From assembly GCA_021781075.1 (NCBI GenBank), contig JAJXXN010000226.1, forward strand, positions 1 through 15,886: a DNA stretch of 15,886 nucleotides, in the 5' to 3' direction. This DNA comes from Acidobacteriota bacterium (lineage in GTDB: Bacteria; Acidobacteriota; Terriglobia; Terriglobales; Acidobacteriaceae). The notes under the pieces were generated by a model. The model saw only the letters and a list, made by a program, of their open reading frames with translations, was not told the DNA's origin and did no database searches. The translations under genes and the position numbers were made by a program. Shown here piece by piece: positions 1-7,283 of the stretch (its first letter is position 1; every line of letters begins with the position of its first letter).

Positions 1-53
1 ACCGTCAGCACGGCGGAAGCTTTGAGAGTACGATGAGTGGTTCGATAATGCAC
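1..53 (-). CDS. Start of an unidentified gene leaving the window (possible exported protein)
   Basis: Only the first 17 codons lie in the window, so the product cannot be named. On the minus strand AGGAG (61-65) stands 7 nt before a GTG codon at 53-51, and the frame stays open to the window edge. The visible residues after the start are His-Tyr-Arg-Thr-Thr-His-Arg-Thr-Leu-Lys-Ala-Ser-Ala-Val-Leu-Thr. A basic stretch turning hydrophobic looks like the beginning of a signal peptide, but that is inferred from very little sequence. It follows the DsbA-like gene on the same strand after 59 nt, so it may be a third gene of the lptD cluster. The ribosome-binding site, the spacing and the residue pattern are the whole case. 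Confidence 0.5.
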   Translation of the reverse strand, partial: MHYRTTHRTLKASAVLT

Positions 54-112
54 GACTTGACTCCTAAATACTGCTCCCTACAAGGATAAATGCCGGCGGG
101 GCGCGTCTGCGG

Positions 113-1051
113 CTAATTTGATGCGGGTGGCGCGGGCTTTTGCGCGGCGTTGGCGGACGTCGGAGGAGGCTCAATCCCGGCATCCTTGAGCGCGCGGTCA
201 ATCACTTGCCAGACCTGGTCAATGGGCACGGCACCGTTGATCATTTCGCCGTTGACGTAGAGTGCGGGAGCGCCTTCCAAGCCGAGCGCATCGGCTTCGG
301 ACATGGACTTGCGCACCGCTGTTTCGTCCTGCTTTTTGATGCAGGCGCTCAAAGAGGTTTCGTCGAGTTTGTCCAGTGTGCCCATTTGGCCGGTGATACG
401 GTCGAGGGCCTTGAAGCTGGCTTGCAGGCTGTGGTCCTCGCTGGACATTTCCTCGGGATGTTCGTGAACATAATCAACAAATTTCCAATAGGCGTCAGAG
501 TTTTGCGCGGCCAGGCAGTTGGCATCCACGGCGGCATGGACGGCCCAGGGGTGAATGGTTTCGAGCGGGAAGTCCTTGTAGATGAAGCGGACCTTGTCCT
601 TGTAATGGTCCATCGTCTCGGGGAAGAGCTGTTTGTGCATGCGTGCGCAGTAAGGGCACTCGAGGTCGTCGAAGGTGATGACGGTGACGGGCGCCTTGGG
701 ATTGCCGCGAATGGGGCGGTTGTCGACGTTGATGTGAAATACGGGTGAATTCTCGAGGTCAAAGGTGTCGAGTCGCGCGAGTTTTTTGTAGTCGTCAGAG
801 ATGAGGAATTCAATTTGCGTGGAATGGCCGTTGCGTGTGAGCAGGACCGGTTGAACCTGATAGCCGGGGATGTTGCCGGCGTGACGCGGTTGCAACTGCA
901 TGTTGACATCGGTGGGGATGTGGAATTGGGAGCGGATGACGACTTCAATGCTGCGGTTGAGGGTGGCGTCATTATGTGTCGCCGGCTGGCCCTTACAGCC
1001 GACGGTGGCGGCAAGCATCAGGAATGCCACCAATAAATATGGCTTTTTCAA
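113..1051 (-). CDS. DsbA-like thioredoxin-fold disulfide oxidoreductase, probable lipoprotein
   Basis: A 312-residue envelope thiol protein. Residues 1-19 form a lipoprotein-style signal (Lys-Lys, hydrophobic stretch, Thr-Val-Gly-Cys with Cys19 as the lipidated residue; Thr at -3 is not ideal). Residues about 30-110 are a small N-terminal domain I cannot name. Residues about 115-290 are a DsbA/Com1-type thioredoxin fold with the redox motif Cys132-Pro-Tyr-Cys135 and the cis-proline loop Gly-Ala-Pro262-Ala. Two further cysteines are at 179 and 237. The tail after 290 is Pro/Ala rich. Cys-Pro-Tyr-Cys is the DsbG/DsbC-type motif, so the protein could be an oxidase or an isomerase. The start codon is TTG, chosen because GAAGGAG (1059-1065) lies 7 nt upstream and the signal peptide begins there. 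It lies 76 nt downstream of lptD on the same strand, so cotranscription is likely and LptD is a plausible substrate. Confidence 0.9.
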   Translation of the reverse strand: MKKPYLLVAFLMLAATVGCKGQPATHNDATLNRSIEVVIRSQFHIPTDVNMQLQPRHAGNIPGYQVQPVLLTRNGHSTQIEFLISDDYKKLARLDTFDLENSPVFHINVDNRPIRGNPKAPVTVITFDDLECPYCARMHKQLFPETMDHYKDKVRFIYKDFPLETIHPWAVHAAVDANCLAAQNSDAYWKFVDYVHEHPEEMSSEDHSLQASFKALDRITGQMGTLDKLDETSLSACIKKQDETAVRKSMSEADALGLEGAPALYVNGEMINGAVPIDQVWQVIDRALKDAGIEPPPTSANAAQKPAPPASN

Positions 1052-1058
1052 GAGAACG

Positions 1059-1065
1059 CTCCTTC
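1059..1065 (-). promoter_or_regulatory. Ribosome-binding site that fixes a TTG start
   Basis: Minus-strand GAAGGAG is separated by 7 nt from TTG at 1051-1049. No ATG lies in a suitable position, and the first in-frame ATG (codon 12) is inside the signal peptide. The site therefore supports TTG as the start of the DsbA-like gene. Confidence 0.75.
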
Positions 1066-1127
1066 ACGGCGGGCAACAGACCCGCAAGCATCCATTCTAA
1101 ATGAATGCTGGACTTGTCCGCCGGGGA

Positions 1128-3533
1128 TTAATAAAGCGGCGGGTCCTTGGGGTCGCGGAAGATGGAGTTGGAGCGGCGCACGTCACCGGCATTGCCAAAG
1201 CCCGCCAGGGTGAAACCATAAAGGTATTGGATTTCGTTGCGCAAGTCACCGAGCTGGAACCTTCTGTACCCGGCGGTGATGCCGCAGCAGCCGTGGTTGT
1301 AAACCACCTGAACGCCGCCGTACTGCAGCGAGCCGTGGGTGAGGTCGTATCCGCCGCTGGCGGCGAAGCTGAGGCCAGGGTTGCTGGGCTTGCCGAACTG
1401 AAAGTAAGGCTGCAACTGCTGATTTTGAAGATTGGGGAGCAGGGTGCCGGATTGACTGAGTTCATCGGGAGCATTGAGAAAGGAGTGCGCAAAGCCGATG
1501 GTGGCGCGGCCACGACTGTATCCGCTGTACACGTTGCTTGCCAAAATGTGCCCTGCGCGCGGGTCATAGTCAAAGTCCCACTCGACACGCAGGTTGGGGA
1601 CGGCTTCAAAACGCATGCGTGAAAGGATGGGAGCGGCGTTGCGCGGGTCGGTGAGAAAATTAATGGCATTGAAATCCAGGGTGGTGTCAAAAAGATTTCT
1701 GCGGCCGGTGACCAAGGCGCCGCCGAAGTTGTTGTCGAAAAAATACTTTTGACCAATCTGCCAGCTTGCCCACTCGCGAGGGTGTTCGCAGGGAGTGGCA
1801 GTGTCGCAGTGCGCGTTGTAGTTGGGGCGAAGATAGAAGCGCTGGGTGATGCTGAAGCCGGCCTCGTTGGTGTTGGTGGCTATGTCGCGCGCATCAACCA
1901 GCAGCACGTCCTGGGCCTGTGTGCCGATGCCGGTGGCGTAGTGGTAATAAATGTCGGGTTCGATGACATGGCGCAGTGTGGCGTGGCGGAGCTGAAAATC
2001 CCGTTCAACGACAGGCGGGCGCATGTCGAAGGAGAACTCAATATCTTTTCGCAGCAGGGAATCGCGGCTGGTGATGGGCACGGCCAGCAGTTGAGAGGGA
2101 CGTTGGGAGTTGGTATAGCCGGTCAGCCGCAGGGCAAACTGTGACACAAAATTCCAGTCTCCGGCATGCAGGGGCAAGGAGATGGTGGGACGAATGTCAA
2201 TGCGCTCCGAGTTGTGGGCGTGCATTCCGGGCTCGGCGCGGTCGAGATGGTCGAGTGCGAGATCGGCCTCGGCGCGGAAGGCAGAATTGAGGAGCGGGCG
2301 GTTGAGCATTTCGAATTCGATGCCGGGCAGGCGCATGACGCGGAGCTCATCACCCGGTGTGGATGTGGCAAATGTTTGAAAACGTCCGAGGTCGCCAGTG
2401 AGTAAAAAGCCGTTGTGATTGGTGGTGAGTTCCACGGCACTGCGGACCTGTGAATCAGTGGCCAGTGCATAGTTGTTGTCGAAAACAAGGCGGTAGATGT
2501 AGTTGGAAAGAAATTCCATTGAACCGGCGAGGCGTGTGTTCTGGGTGAAGTCATGGCGCAGGTCGGAGAGGATGTCCACGCCGCCCTGGTTGCCTGTGGG
2601 CGAGGTTGAGGGGCCGACGCGGCGGTCGAGCAGCGCATACCAGCGGAGGTTGAATTGGTCGAGGTCTTTGCCGTGATAGCGGAAGCTGCCATTGGGCGCG
2701 AATCCGCGGTTGCTGTAGAACTCGGAGCCGATGGTGAGGTCGGCGCTGCGGCCAAGCACGATGTATACCTGCTCGCCAAGTGTGACGCCGCGCGTTGTGG
2801 AGAGTCCAAAGACGGGGATGAGCAAACCGGATTGGCGTGTTTGGTCGTTGACTGGATGGCTGAGGTAGGGCAGGTAGAAGACGGGGAATTGCCTGAGCCT
2901 GAAGAGCGTGTTTCTTGCCGTGGCCTTTTGGTTTTTCAGTTGTATGGAGTGGGAGAAGAGCGACCAATCGGGTCGGGGAAGGTTGCAATTTGTCATTTCG
3001 CCATCAATGAGCTGGTAATCGTCATCGCCAAGCTGGAGCAGTTCCCGCCCGGAGAAGAGGAACGGGTTGGGTGTGGTGAATATGACGGAATGGCCGCTGC
3101 CATGGACGCCGATTGTTCCTGAAACTTTGTAAAAGCGGGCGGTGTGCGCGTCGGGGTTGATTTCGCCGCGGTCGGCGGCAAGGTTGATCGCCTGGCTGTC
3201 ACCGCGCAATTGGAGGTTTCCCTCAGCCTCGATTACGCCAGTGTCGTGATGATAGAGAATTTTATCGGCGCGCAGTTCGTAATCCTTGAAATAGACGACG
3301 ACATTCCCGCTGAGCGACCATGTTTCACCAATGCGCTTTTGGGAATCTGCCTCCCAGTGGATGGGTTTGCCGGAGGTTGGCTGTGGCTCTGGCCGCGCGG
3401 TGGGCAGTTGTTGCTGGCTGGGGTCGTCAGGCAGGTTGGCGGTGGGGGGGACCGCATTGGTTAACGTCTGCGCACCCAGAAATGGATGACAGAGCGCAAG
3501 CAGCGTGATAAACCAAAGAGAGCGGGTCAGCAT
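1128..3533 (-). CDS. lptD: LPS-assembly protein LptD (OstA/Imp)
   Basis: An 801-residue outer-membrane protein that, with the lipoprotein LptE, inserts lipopolysaccharide into the outer leaflet. Residues 1-21 are a signal peptide. A low-complexity linker rich in Pro and Gln follows (about 25-55). Residues about 57-210 are an OstA/LptA-like beta-jellyroll with repeated 'elevated DNA-like' strands typical of the family (for example Leu-Ser-Gly-Asn-Val near 74). The conserved family block Pro-Val-Phe-Tyr-Leu-Pro-Tyr at 217-223, followed by Arg-Gln-Ser-Gly-Leu-Leu-Ile-Pro (233-240), opens the long C-terminal beta-barrel. Cys183 and the Cys749-Cys750 pair match the positions used for interdomain disulfides in E. 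coli (Cys173 and Cys724-Cys725). The equivalent of E. coli Cys31 is missing. Cys576 and Cys582 are extra. The length is near the usual 780-1000. The DsbA-like gene follows on the same strand. The start is ATG at the signal peptide, with only a weak Shine-Dalgarno. Confidence 0.96.
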   Translation of the reverse strand: MLTRSLWFITLLALCHPFLGAQTLTNAVPPTANLPDDPSQQQLPTARPEPQPTSGKPIHWEADSQKRIGETWSLSGNVVVYFKDYELRADKILYHHDTGVIEAEGNLQLRGDSQAINLAADRGEINPDAHTARFYKVSGTIGVHGSGHSVIFTTPNPFLFSGRELLQLGDDDYQLIDGEMTNCNLPRPDWSLFSHSIQLKNQKATARNTLFRLRQFPVFYLPYLSHPVNDQTRQSGLLIPVFGLSTTRGVTLGEQVYIVLGRSADLTIGSEFYSNRGFAPNGSFRYHGKDLDQFNLRWYALLDRRVGPSTSPTGNQGGVDILSDLRHDFTQNTRLAGSMEFLSNYIYRLVFDNNYALATDSQVRSAVELTTNHNGFLLTGDLGRFQTFATSTPGDELRVMRLPGIEFEMLNRPLLNSAFRAEADLALDHLDRAEPGMHAHNSERIDIRPTISLPLHAGDWNFVSQFALRLTGYTNSQRPSQLLAVPITSRDSLLRKDIEFSFDMRPPVVERDFQLRHATLRHVIEPDIYYHYATGIGTQAQDVLLVDARDIATNTNEAGFSITQRFYLRPNYNAHCDTATPCEHPREWASWQIGQKYFFDNNFGGALVTGRRNLFDTTLDFNAINFLTDPRNAAPILSRMRFEAVPNLRVEWDFDYDPRAGHILASNVYSGYSRGRATIGFAHSFLNAPDELSQSGTLLPNLQNQQLQPYFQFGKPSNPGLSFAASGGYDLTHGSLQYGGVQVVYNHGCCGITAGYRRFQLGDLRNEIQYLYGFTLAGFGNAGDVRRSNSIFRDPKDPPLY

Positions 3534-3551
3534 GGCCGATCAAGGCTCAGG

Positions 3552-3580
3552 ATAACAAAGCCGGGTCTTGAAAGAGTCAG
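3552..3580 (-). promoter_or_regulatory. Possible sigma-70 promoter for lptD
   Basis: On the minus strand CTGACT (3575-3580) and TGTTAT (3552-3557) are 17 nt apart, and each matches four or five of six consensus positions. They lie just 19-47 nt before the lptD start. The boxes are imperfect, so this is a weak prediction. Confidence 0.3.
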
Positions 3581-3793
3581 GTTTTTCCCGCACTCTGGCA
3601 GCTGTGAACAATCCGGATGCATGACGCTGCGAGGTGGTACTGCTCGCATGACAGAAGCCATCCAGCATTCACCGCCTTCCCCCGTCTTCGCCTCCTTCAC
3701 TCGCAGTTTGTTTGAAATCGAGGTATGCAGTTGAGTCAGACAGCACAGAAGTTGCTTACACGAGGTCACACATTACAGGAAGAGCTGACCGAC

Positions 3794-4768
3794 ATGGCAC
3801 TCCCCATGCCAGCGCCGCGGCTCCGTCTGGTTGAAAAGCCCGCGAAATGCGCGGCCCAGCCGTGCATAAGGATAAACAAGCGTGCCGCCGAGGCGGCAGC
3901 GCGAGTGGCTGCGCATTTTGCGCAATTGCCCGCGTACAAGACCCTGGGCGCATTCGAGACCGACGAGAACCGTGCGCCCGTCAACGGCCCGGGGAGCCTG
4001 CATAGCCTGACAACCGCAGTACAGACCCTGGCCAACAAGGAGGGGCGGCGCACCATGAGCACAAGCTTGATGCCGGCAACGGAAGCGTGCATTGCGCAGG
4101 AGCCGTTGAATGGGGAGTTGAAGCAGCCCATCCAACCGAGTCGGATGGAAGTGCGGCTGAGCATTTTTGAGATTGATCCGTATGAGCAGCAACCGCAGAT
4201 GATGGCTGTGGAAGCAGCGGTCGAATTGCCCGCATTAACCGCGGCAGAGCCTGTTGAGGCGGCGGCCTTGGAGGCCGCGGTGGAGCAGACGGGCTTGACG
4301 ATGGAAATGGAATCAGCGCCGCGGGTCGCTGCAGTTGAGCATTGCGCACACAGGCGCGCCACTCCAACGGCACCGGTGAACCGCCGTTTGATGGCCAGCT
4401 TTTTTGATCTTTCGTTGCTTGCGTTTGTGGTTGCCGCTGCGCTGGTGGTGATGGCGCATTCTTTCCCCCTGCAACTGCAAGGCGGAAGCGCGACCGCATT
4501 GGCGGTGAAAGTGGCAATGGCGGGCTTGCTGGTTTATAGGGCCCTGTTTGCCGTGCTGCTGCGCGTGACCCCGGGGCAAATCTTTGCGGGGGTGCGGGTA
4601 ATGAGCCGCGATGGCAAGCGAGCGGGCAGGCTGCGCCTTGCGCTGCGGCAGTTGATTATGGCGCTGAGTATGATGCCGGTTGGGCTTGGCTTTGTGTGGG
4701 CGCTGTTTGATGGCGAATCCCGCGGCTGGCATGACCGGCTCTCAGGCACGTACGCCCAGGCTGATTAG
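3794..4768 (+). CDS. RDD-family membrane protein with long disordered N-terminus
   Basis: RDD proteins are small membrane proteins of largely unknown role, some linked to transport of ions or solutes. From this start the protein has 324 residues; an in-frame ATG at 3725 would give 347. Numbering from 3725, residues about 24-215 are rich in Ala, Glu and Pro with no recognisable fold and are probably a disordered cytoplasmic region. Residues about 217-345 are the RDD domain: Arg-Arg at 220-221, Phe-Asp at 227-228 in the first membrane segment (about 226-245), a second segment near 260-280, then Thr-Pro-Gly-Gln-Ile at 282-286 and the C-terminal Trp-His-Asp with Gly-Thr (335-342). I prefer 3794 because the 23 upstream codons use many A/T third positions, unlike the rest, and the ATG at 3725 has GAGG only 1 nt away. 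A strong internal Shine-Dalgarno (4037-4043) before ATG 4055 is also present. The gene stands alone and diverges from lptD. Confidence 0.88.
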   Translation: MALPMPAPRLRLVEKPAKCAAQPCIRINKRAAEAAARVAAHFAQLPAYKTLGAFETDENRAPVNGPGSLHSLTTAVQTLANKEGRRTMSTSLMPATEACIAQEPLNGELKQPIQPSRMEVRLSIFEIDPYEQQPQMMAVEAAVELPALTAAEPVEAAALEAAVEQTGLTMEMESAPRVAAVEHCAHRRATPTAPVNRRLMASFFDLSLLAFVVAAALVVMAHSFPLQLQGGSATALAVKVAMAGLLVYRALFAVLLRVTPGQIFAGVRVMSRDGKRAGRLRLALRQLIMALSMMPVGLGFVWALFDGESRGWHDRLSGTYAQAD

Positions 4769-4785
4769 CCGCCTTCACTTGTTCT

Positions 4786-4823
4786 AAATAAAAAGACGCG
4801 GCCACCGGGTTGGGCAGCCGCGT
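4786..4823 (-). terminator. Intrinsic terminator of the chemoreceptor gene
   Basis: On the minus strand, 16 nt past the stop codon, ACGCGGC (4817-4823) pairs with GCCGCGT (4796-4802). Four further pairs (two of them G-U) close a 6-nt loop, giving an 11-bp stem. The stem is followed by CTTTTTATTT (4786-4795). The plus-strand side has no T-run, so it does not serve the RDD gene. Confidence 0.88.
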
Positions 4824-4839
4824 GGAGGAGACCATTGGG

Positions 4840-6537
4840 TCACGCAGCCATGCGCTTCAGCGTGTGGTATTTTTTGTCAAACAAGCCGTAGTCCGTGTTG
4901 TCAGCGGAAACCTGAAATTGCCGGATGATGCGGTCAAGGTCGTTGGCCAGCGAGGAGAGGTTTTTGCAAGCCTCGGCGGTTTCTTCCGCGGCGTGTGCAT
5001 TTTCCGTGGAGAGTTGCGAGATATGGCCCGCGGACTCTGATATTTCGCCTGAGGCGGAGGTTTGCTCGTTGGCGGCGGTGGCGATGAAGTTGATCATGCT
5101 TTCAACCTGTTGCGCGGCCTCAATGATGGCGTCAAGGCTTTGGCGGGCGCGGCTGGTCTCGCCCATGCCGGTTTCGACCGCGCTGCGGCTGTCTTGCATC
5201 AGGTCGAGTGTTGCCTGGGTTTCATCCTGGATGTTTTGAATGGTGGCCGCAATCTCCTCGGTGGCGCCCTTGGTGCGTTCCGCCAGTCGGCGCACCTCGC
5301 CGGCGACGACGGCGAATCCGCGGCCATGTTCGCCGGCCCGGGCGGCTTCGATGGCGGCATTGAGCGCGAGCAGGTTGGTCTGCTCGCTGATCTCCTGAAT
5401 CACGCTGACCACCTTCCCGATTTCGTCGGAGCGGCGGGCGAGCGAGTCCATTTTTTCGGCGACGGAACTGGTGGCGGTGGCGATGCGCTCCATGGTGGCG
5501 GAAGCGGCTTGCATTACTTCCCCGCCCTGTGAGGCGGATTTGGCCGACTCGCGGCTCATGCCGGCGGCGGCGTGGGCGTTGTTGCTGATTTCGCCAATGG
5601 TGGCGGTCATCTGCTGCGCGGCGGCGGCAATCTGGTTGGTTTTGTCCGACTGCATGTGGGTGTTGCCGGTGGTCTGCGTGGAGCGCACACTCAACTGCTC
5701 GGCAGCTGCGCTCAGCGTCTCCGCGCCCCTGCCGATAGACTGCAGCACCTCGCGCATTGACCGCACGGAGGTGTTGAAGGCGGTTGCCAATCGGCCGATT
5801 TCATCCTGGCTGTGGGCCTCAACCGAGATGGTGAGGTCCTTGTTGGCCATGTGCTCGAGCGCGTCGGTCACCTCTTGCAGTGGCGGGGCAATGGCGCGGG
5901 TGAGCGACAGCCCGACAAAGGCGCTCAAGAGGGCAATCAGCAAGGTGAGGCCGAGGTCCACCCAGGTGGTCCGGTTGCTGGATTGAGTCACCTGGCCGGC
6001 CAGCGCCATGCCGTTTTTCGCGGTGAAGTCAACACTTGCACGGATATCCGCGGTGGTCTTGAGCGCGGCGTTGATCACGTTGTCCGAGAGGCCCGCGTCC
6101 AGTGCTTCCGCCACTTTGCCGGATTGAATCAGGTTCAGAATGTGGTCGCTCAACTGGCGGTAGTTGTCGAAGGATTTCTTGAATTGGTCGCCGAGTTGTT
6201 TTTCCTCCGGCGTGTTTACGAATGCATCATACTGTCTGACTTCATCGAGATACGTGTTGACGGCCTTGTCGCGATCCGTGGTGTGTTGCGTGGTGCACTC
6301 CGGGGTTGTGCACAACAGCAGGTCGAGGTCCTGCCGCCGCATGGTGTTGGCCGCATCCGAAATGCGCGAGAGGTGGACCAGCGCGGGCAGGGCGTTTTGG
6401 CTCAAGCTCTCGCTTTGCCCCGCGATGTTGTGAAAGGTCGTCAGCGAATAGGCGCCCAACAGCAAAAGAAGGCCGCAGATCAAGGTCGCGCTGTATATGA
6501 ATTTTTTGGCAATGGGCAGGTCGTTCAAATATCTCAT
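4840..6537 (-). CDS. Methyl-accepting chemotaxis protein (membrane chemoreceptor)
   Basis: A 565-residue transmembrane receptor that signals to the CheA/CheW kinase complex. TM1 is about 14-33. The periplasmic part, about 34-190, is helical and resembles a four-helix-bundle (4HB_MCP) sensor, so the ligand cannot be read from sequence. TM2 is about 192-212. A HAMP domain spans about 213-266, with Pro218-Pro219 and Asp-Glu-Ile-Gly at 245-248. The cytoplasmic signalling coiled coil runs from about 275 to 543, and the highly conserved hairpin tip lies within 382-420 (Glu-Gln-Thr-Asn-Leu-Leu-Ala-Leu-Asn-Ala-Ala, then Gly-Arg-Gly-Phe-Ala-Val-Val-Ala). No CheR/CheB-tethering pentapeptide ends the protein. 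Two periplasmic cysteines, 76 and 81, are unusual. AAGGGGAG lies about 5 nt before the ATG. A sigma-28-like promoter precedes it and an intrinsic terminator follows, so it is a single-gene unit with no che or fli genes adjacent. Confidence 0.96.
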   Translation of the reverse strand: MRYLNDLPIAKKFIYSATLICGLLLLLGAYSLTTFHNIAGQSESLSQNALPALVHLSRISDAANTMRRQDLDLLLCTTPECTTQHTTDRDKAVNTYLDEVRQYDAFVNTPEEKQLGDQFKKSFDNYRQLSDHILNLIQSGKVAEALDAGLSDNVINAALKTTADIRASVDFTAKNGMALAGQVTQSSNRTTWVDLGLTLLIALLSAFVGLSLTRAIAPPLQEVTDALEHMANKDLTISVEAHSQDEIGRLATAFNTSVRSMREVLQSIGRGAETLSAAAEQLSVRSTQTTGNTHMQSDKTNQIAAAAQQMTATIGEISNNAHAAAGMSRESAKSASQGGEVMQAASATMERIATATSSVAEKMDSLARRSDEIGKVVSVIQEISEQTNLLALNAAIEAARAGEHGRGFAVVAGEVRRLAERTKGATEEIAATIQNIQDETQATLDLMQDSRSAVETGMGETSRARQSLDAIIEAAQQVESMINFIATAANEQTSASGEISESAGHISQLSTENAHAAEETAEACKNLSSLANDLDRIIRQFQVSADNTDYGLFDKKYHTLKRMAA

Positions 6538-6573
6538 GGAAGCTCCCCTTCACACGCGATGCACACGCTGGCT

Positions 6574-6601
6574 CTATCGGCAGGCGGCGGCGGAAACTTG
6601 A
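6574..6601 (-). promoter_or_regulatory. Sigma-28 (FliA)-like promoter of the chemoreceptor gene
   Basis: On the minus strand TCAAGTTT (6594-6601) is followed after 12 nt by GCCGATAG (6574-6581). The classical FliA consensus is TAAAGTTT, 11 nt, GCCGATAA, so each box matches 7 of 8 and the spacer is one base long. Transcription would begin near 6567, giving a leader of about 30 nt that carries the ribosome-binding site. Target type (a chemoreceptor) and position both fit flagellar-class control. Confidence 0.65.
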
Positions 6602-6662
6602 ATTTCTTGGTCGCGTAAATGCTTCCGGACCGCGTTGGGTGAAGGCATGATTTCTTTGGAAT

Positions 6663-7202
6663 TTATAATTCTTTTGCCATCTGAATCACATGGCACTCCA
6701 CGCCCGGCTTCAGCTTGCGATGAAAGCAAAAGGCACTGATTCCGGTGCGCACATACCCGAGGCGCTCATAGAGCGGTGGTAGTTCTGGAAGCATGCTCAA
6801 CACCGAAAGCTCCGCGCGCACGCACCCAATATTGCGCAGTCCGTCCTCGGCTACGGCCATCATCCGCCGTGCCAGTCCCTTGCCCCGGCAGGAGGGGTCA
6901 ACCGCCAGCAGCCCGATATAGCCGGTGCCGCCCTTCGCTGACGCGCCACGCGGCACGCAATCTATTTTTGCCTCGCCGGCAAGCACTTGAGCGTGGACGG
7001 ACGCCACCAACTGGCCTGAGGGCCCTGCCTCGGCAACGTAGATTGTGCCGCTTGCGAAATGTCCCTTCATGCGCTCTAGGTCAATCCGGCGGCCCTCAAG
7101 AAAGGCTTCTTCCATCCGGTAGGCCTCGTTCACCAGCTCAACCAGCGGATCCAGATCCGCCTCAGTTGCCGTGCGCACCCGGGTTGGAGTGATGTTGCCC
7201 AT
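6663..7202 (-). CDS. GNAT-family N-acetyltransferase
   Basis: A 179-residue GCN5-related acetyltransferase that would move an acetyl group from acetyl-CoA to an unknown amine. Beta-1 and alpha-1 start at Arg-Val-Arg-Thr-Ala-Thr-Glu-Ala-Asp (8-16). The core strand Gly-Tyr-Ile-Gly-Leu-Leu-Ala-Val-Asp (94-102) leads into the acetyl-CoA pyrophosphate loop Cys-Arg-Gly-Lys-Gly-Leu-Ala (105-111). The C-terminal Pro-Leu-Tyr-Glu-Arg-Leu-Gly-Tyr block (143-150) is the usual motif B end. Substrate is not deducible. The frame stays open upstream to 7526, but the extension is antisense to the DUF177 gene, so I start at ATG 7202, where the fold begins. Ribosome binding is weak. It is divergent from DUF177 across about 80 nt, and no terminator is visible downstream. 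Confidence 0.9.
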   Translation of the reverse strand: MGNITPTRVRTATEADLDPLVELVNEAYRMEEAFLEGRRIDLERMKGHFASGTIYVAEAGPSGQLVASVHAQVLAGEAKIDCVPRGASAKGGTGYIGLLAVDPSCRGKGLARRMMAVAEDGLRNIGCVRAELSVLSMLPELPPLYERLGYVRTGISAFCFHRKLKPGVECHVIQMAKEL

Positions 7203-7248
7203 TTGCTTCAGGCTAGCATCTGCCGGCACCCCGCACCTTGGCAGGCAA

Positions 7249-7277
7249 TTGACTGCCAACCCCGTCCGCCGTACCCT
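7249..7277 (+). promoter_or_regulatory. Candidate sigma-70 promoter of the DUF177-rpmF-plsX cluster
   Basis: TTGACT (7249-7254; five of six) and TACCCT (7272-7277; three of six) are 17 nt apart. The expected transcription start, about 7 nt past the second box, falls on or beside the ATG at 7284, so the message may be nearly leaderless. The second box is weak. Confidence 0.4.
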
Positions 7278-7283
7278 CAAGGG

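Noticed and set aside
140..748. Plus-strand open frame of about 200 codons over the DsbA-like gene
   Set aside because: It is antisense to a clearly recognisable protein, has no family motifs and no ribosome-binding site; high GC keeps frames open.
7203..7283. Upstream extension of DUF177 to ATG 7203
   Set aside because: The extra 27 residues are Pro/Cys-rich, outside family homology, and overlap the candidate promoter and the start of the divergent GNAT gene.
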